Assembly: GCF_017948245.1 (NCBI RefSeq)
Contig: NZ_CP072865.1
Coordinates: 3,807,501-3,871,500 of the forward strand
From: Rhizobium sp. NLR16a
Lineage (GTDB): Bacteria > Pseudomonadota > Alphaproteobacteria > Rhizobiales > Rhizobiaceae
Length of the DNA stretch: 64,000 nucleotides
Reading direction: 5' to 3'
A model generated the notes under the pieces. The model did no database searches. It saw only the letters and a list, made by a program, of their open reading frames with translations, and was not told the origin of the DNA. A program made the position numbers and the translations under genes. Below are positions 61,520 through 64,000 of this stretch, piece by piece (position 1 is the stretch's first letter; each line of letters starts with the position of its first letter).

Positions 61520-61613
61520 GATGGAATCAAGCCTCCGTCGATGCTTCATCTCGCTTGCCTTCACCGCCGCGCCGCCGATATATGGCAGCGGCGCTTGCAG
61601 AGCGGAGGACCTC

Positions 61614-62312
61614 ATGGACGGCAGCATGCATAACACCGAAATCACGGGAAGCTTCACGGCCGCCGCCTGGGAGCGGATCAAGCCTCTTATGGCCGAGATC
61701 GAGCAACTGCCGCTCCTGGAACGGCTTTCGGACGGCACGCTGCCCCCGGAGGTTTTCCGTCACTATATCCTGCAGGACGCAATCTATCTGAAGCATTATG
61801 CCCGGTGCCTCGCCATCGTCGCGGCAAAGGCGCCCGACAATGCACAGGTGCTGCGCTTCCTCAGTTCGGCGCAGAAGGCCATCACCGTCGAGCAGGGCCT
61901 GCATGCGGGCTTCCTCTCGCAATTCGGCATTTCGAGCGCGGACGTGACGGCCGCCGAGCCCTCGCCTTCCTGCTTCGCCTATACGAATTTCCTTCTGGCG
62001 ACCGCCTATCACAGCTCCTATGCCGTTGCGCTTTCGGCCATCCTGCCCTGCTTCTGGATCTACATGCATGTCGGCGAAGGCATCAAAGGCAGGCCGGCAA
62101 TCGATGGCAATGTCTTCCAGGCCTGGATCAACACCTATGGCGATCCGCAATTTGCAGCCGGCGCCCGCGAGGTGATCGCGCTGACCGATATCGCCGCACG
62201 CGCCGCATCGGAGACGGAACGTGCCGCGATGATGGACGTTTTCGTGCGCGCCTCGCAATATGAATGGATGTTCTGGGATTCGGCCTGGCGGCTGGAGACC
62301 TGGCCGATCTGA
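61614..62312 (+). CDS. tenA: TenA-family thiaminase/aminopyrimidine aminohydrolase
   Basis: The ATG at 61614 follows GGAGG at 6 nt and gives 232 residues; a longer frame lacks the family match. TenA hydrolyses degraded thiamin pyrimidines for salvage. Segments are FRHYILQDAIYLKHYARCL (about residues 47-65) with the Asp, the TAYHSSYAVALSAILPCFWI region (about 127-146) with the catalytic cysteine in LPCFWIY, and SQYEWMFWDSAWRLETWP (about 214-231) with the active-site glutamate. No thi operon adjoins. The divergent cupin regulator may control it. Confidence 0.93.
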   Translation: MDGSMHNTEITGSFTAAAWERIKPLMAEIEQLPLLERLSDGTLPPEVFRHYILQDAIYLKHYARCLAIVAAKAPDNAQVLRFLSSAQKAITVEQGLHAGFLSQFGISSADVTAAEPSPSCFAYTNFLLATAYHSSYAVALSAILPCFWIYMHVGEGIKGRPAIDGNVFQAWINTYGDPQFAAGAREVIALTDIAARAASETERAAMMDVFVRASQYEWMFWDSAWRLETWPI

Positions 62313-62398
62313 CACGCTGGCCGCGGACCCGCAAAATAGCGTAAATTCGGGGATAATTACCGCTTTGCGGCAGGGGGCGGCGCTGCTATATGGCGCGC

Positions 62399-64000
<1,602 letters not shown>

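Overview
The window looks like 64 kb of chromosome from a fast-growing Rhizobium, probably of the R. etli / R. leguminosarum type. The evidence is high GC with strong GC3 bias, a Sinorhizobium-type phospholipid N-methyltransferase (PmtA), a membrane-bound ferritin MbfA with an Irr-type iron control element (ICE), several rhizobial-style palindromic intergenic elements, and the gene order infC-rpmI-rplT-pheS-pheT with an ATT start for infC. I saw no prophage, IS transposase, CRISPR array, rRNA or tRNA. The species was not verified by any search.

Layout. 1-6 kb: partial rsmI, then dnaN, a DUF72 gene, the coupled pmtA / histidine-phosphatase / pyrF group, DUF1330 and an NDUFA9-like protein. 6-13 kb: a 50-residue secreted peptide, uppP, GST, queG, an epimerase-like protein, an RlpA-like protein and an RsmB-family methyltransferase. 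13-18.3 kb: an iron-type cassette of imelysin, di-haem DUF1111 protein, second imelysin and DUF1513; a palindromic repeat sits at the start of its second gene. 18-23 kb: DUF2252, thioesterase, MTA/SAH nucleosidase, guaA and a broken AraC/GyrI-type regulator.

23-35 kb is accessory metabolism and regulation: small regulators (AraC, LysR, two MarR) beside the oxidoreductases, GST and exporter they probably control, several with visible palindromic operators. Ogt, an aspartoacylase-like protein, an ArsC-like protein, YbaK and an M29 aminopeptidase also lie here. 35.4 kb holds a 169-bp MITE-like element with perfect 33-bp terminal inverted repeats. 36-42 kb: xseA, then a glycan module of an STT3-like GT-C membrane protein divergent from a DPM1-like GT2 and a GtrA protein. 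42-48 kb: dehydrogenases, two aldo/keto reductases, acetyltransferase, M15-like protein, DUF892 ferritin-like protein and LysR.

48-53.4 kb is the translation cluster infC, rpmI, rplT, pheS, pheT on the minus strand, with a terminator/antiterminator structure before pheST. 53.5-64 kb: a hydrolase, a transglutaminase-like protein, mbfA with its ICE box, a truncated haemoglobin, an EamA exporter, recX, a histone-deacetylase-family hydrolase, a HAD phosphatase, a cupin regulator with an acetyltransferase, tenA, and the first 534 codons of lepA. The features most worth a second look are the STT3-like glycan module, the repeat-displaced start in the imelysin cassette, the pheST attenuator, the 33-bp inverted-repeat element and the regulator-associated palindromes.
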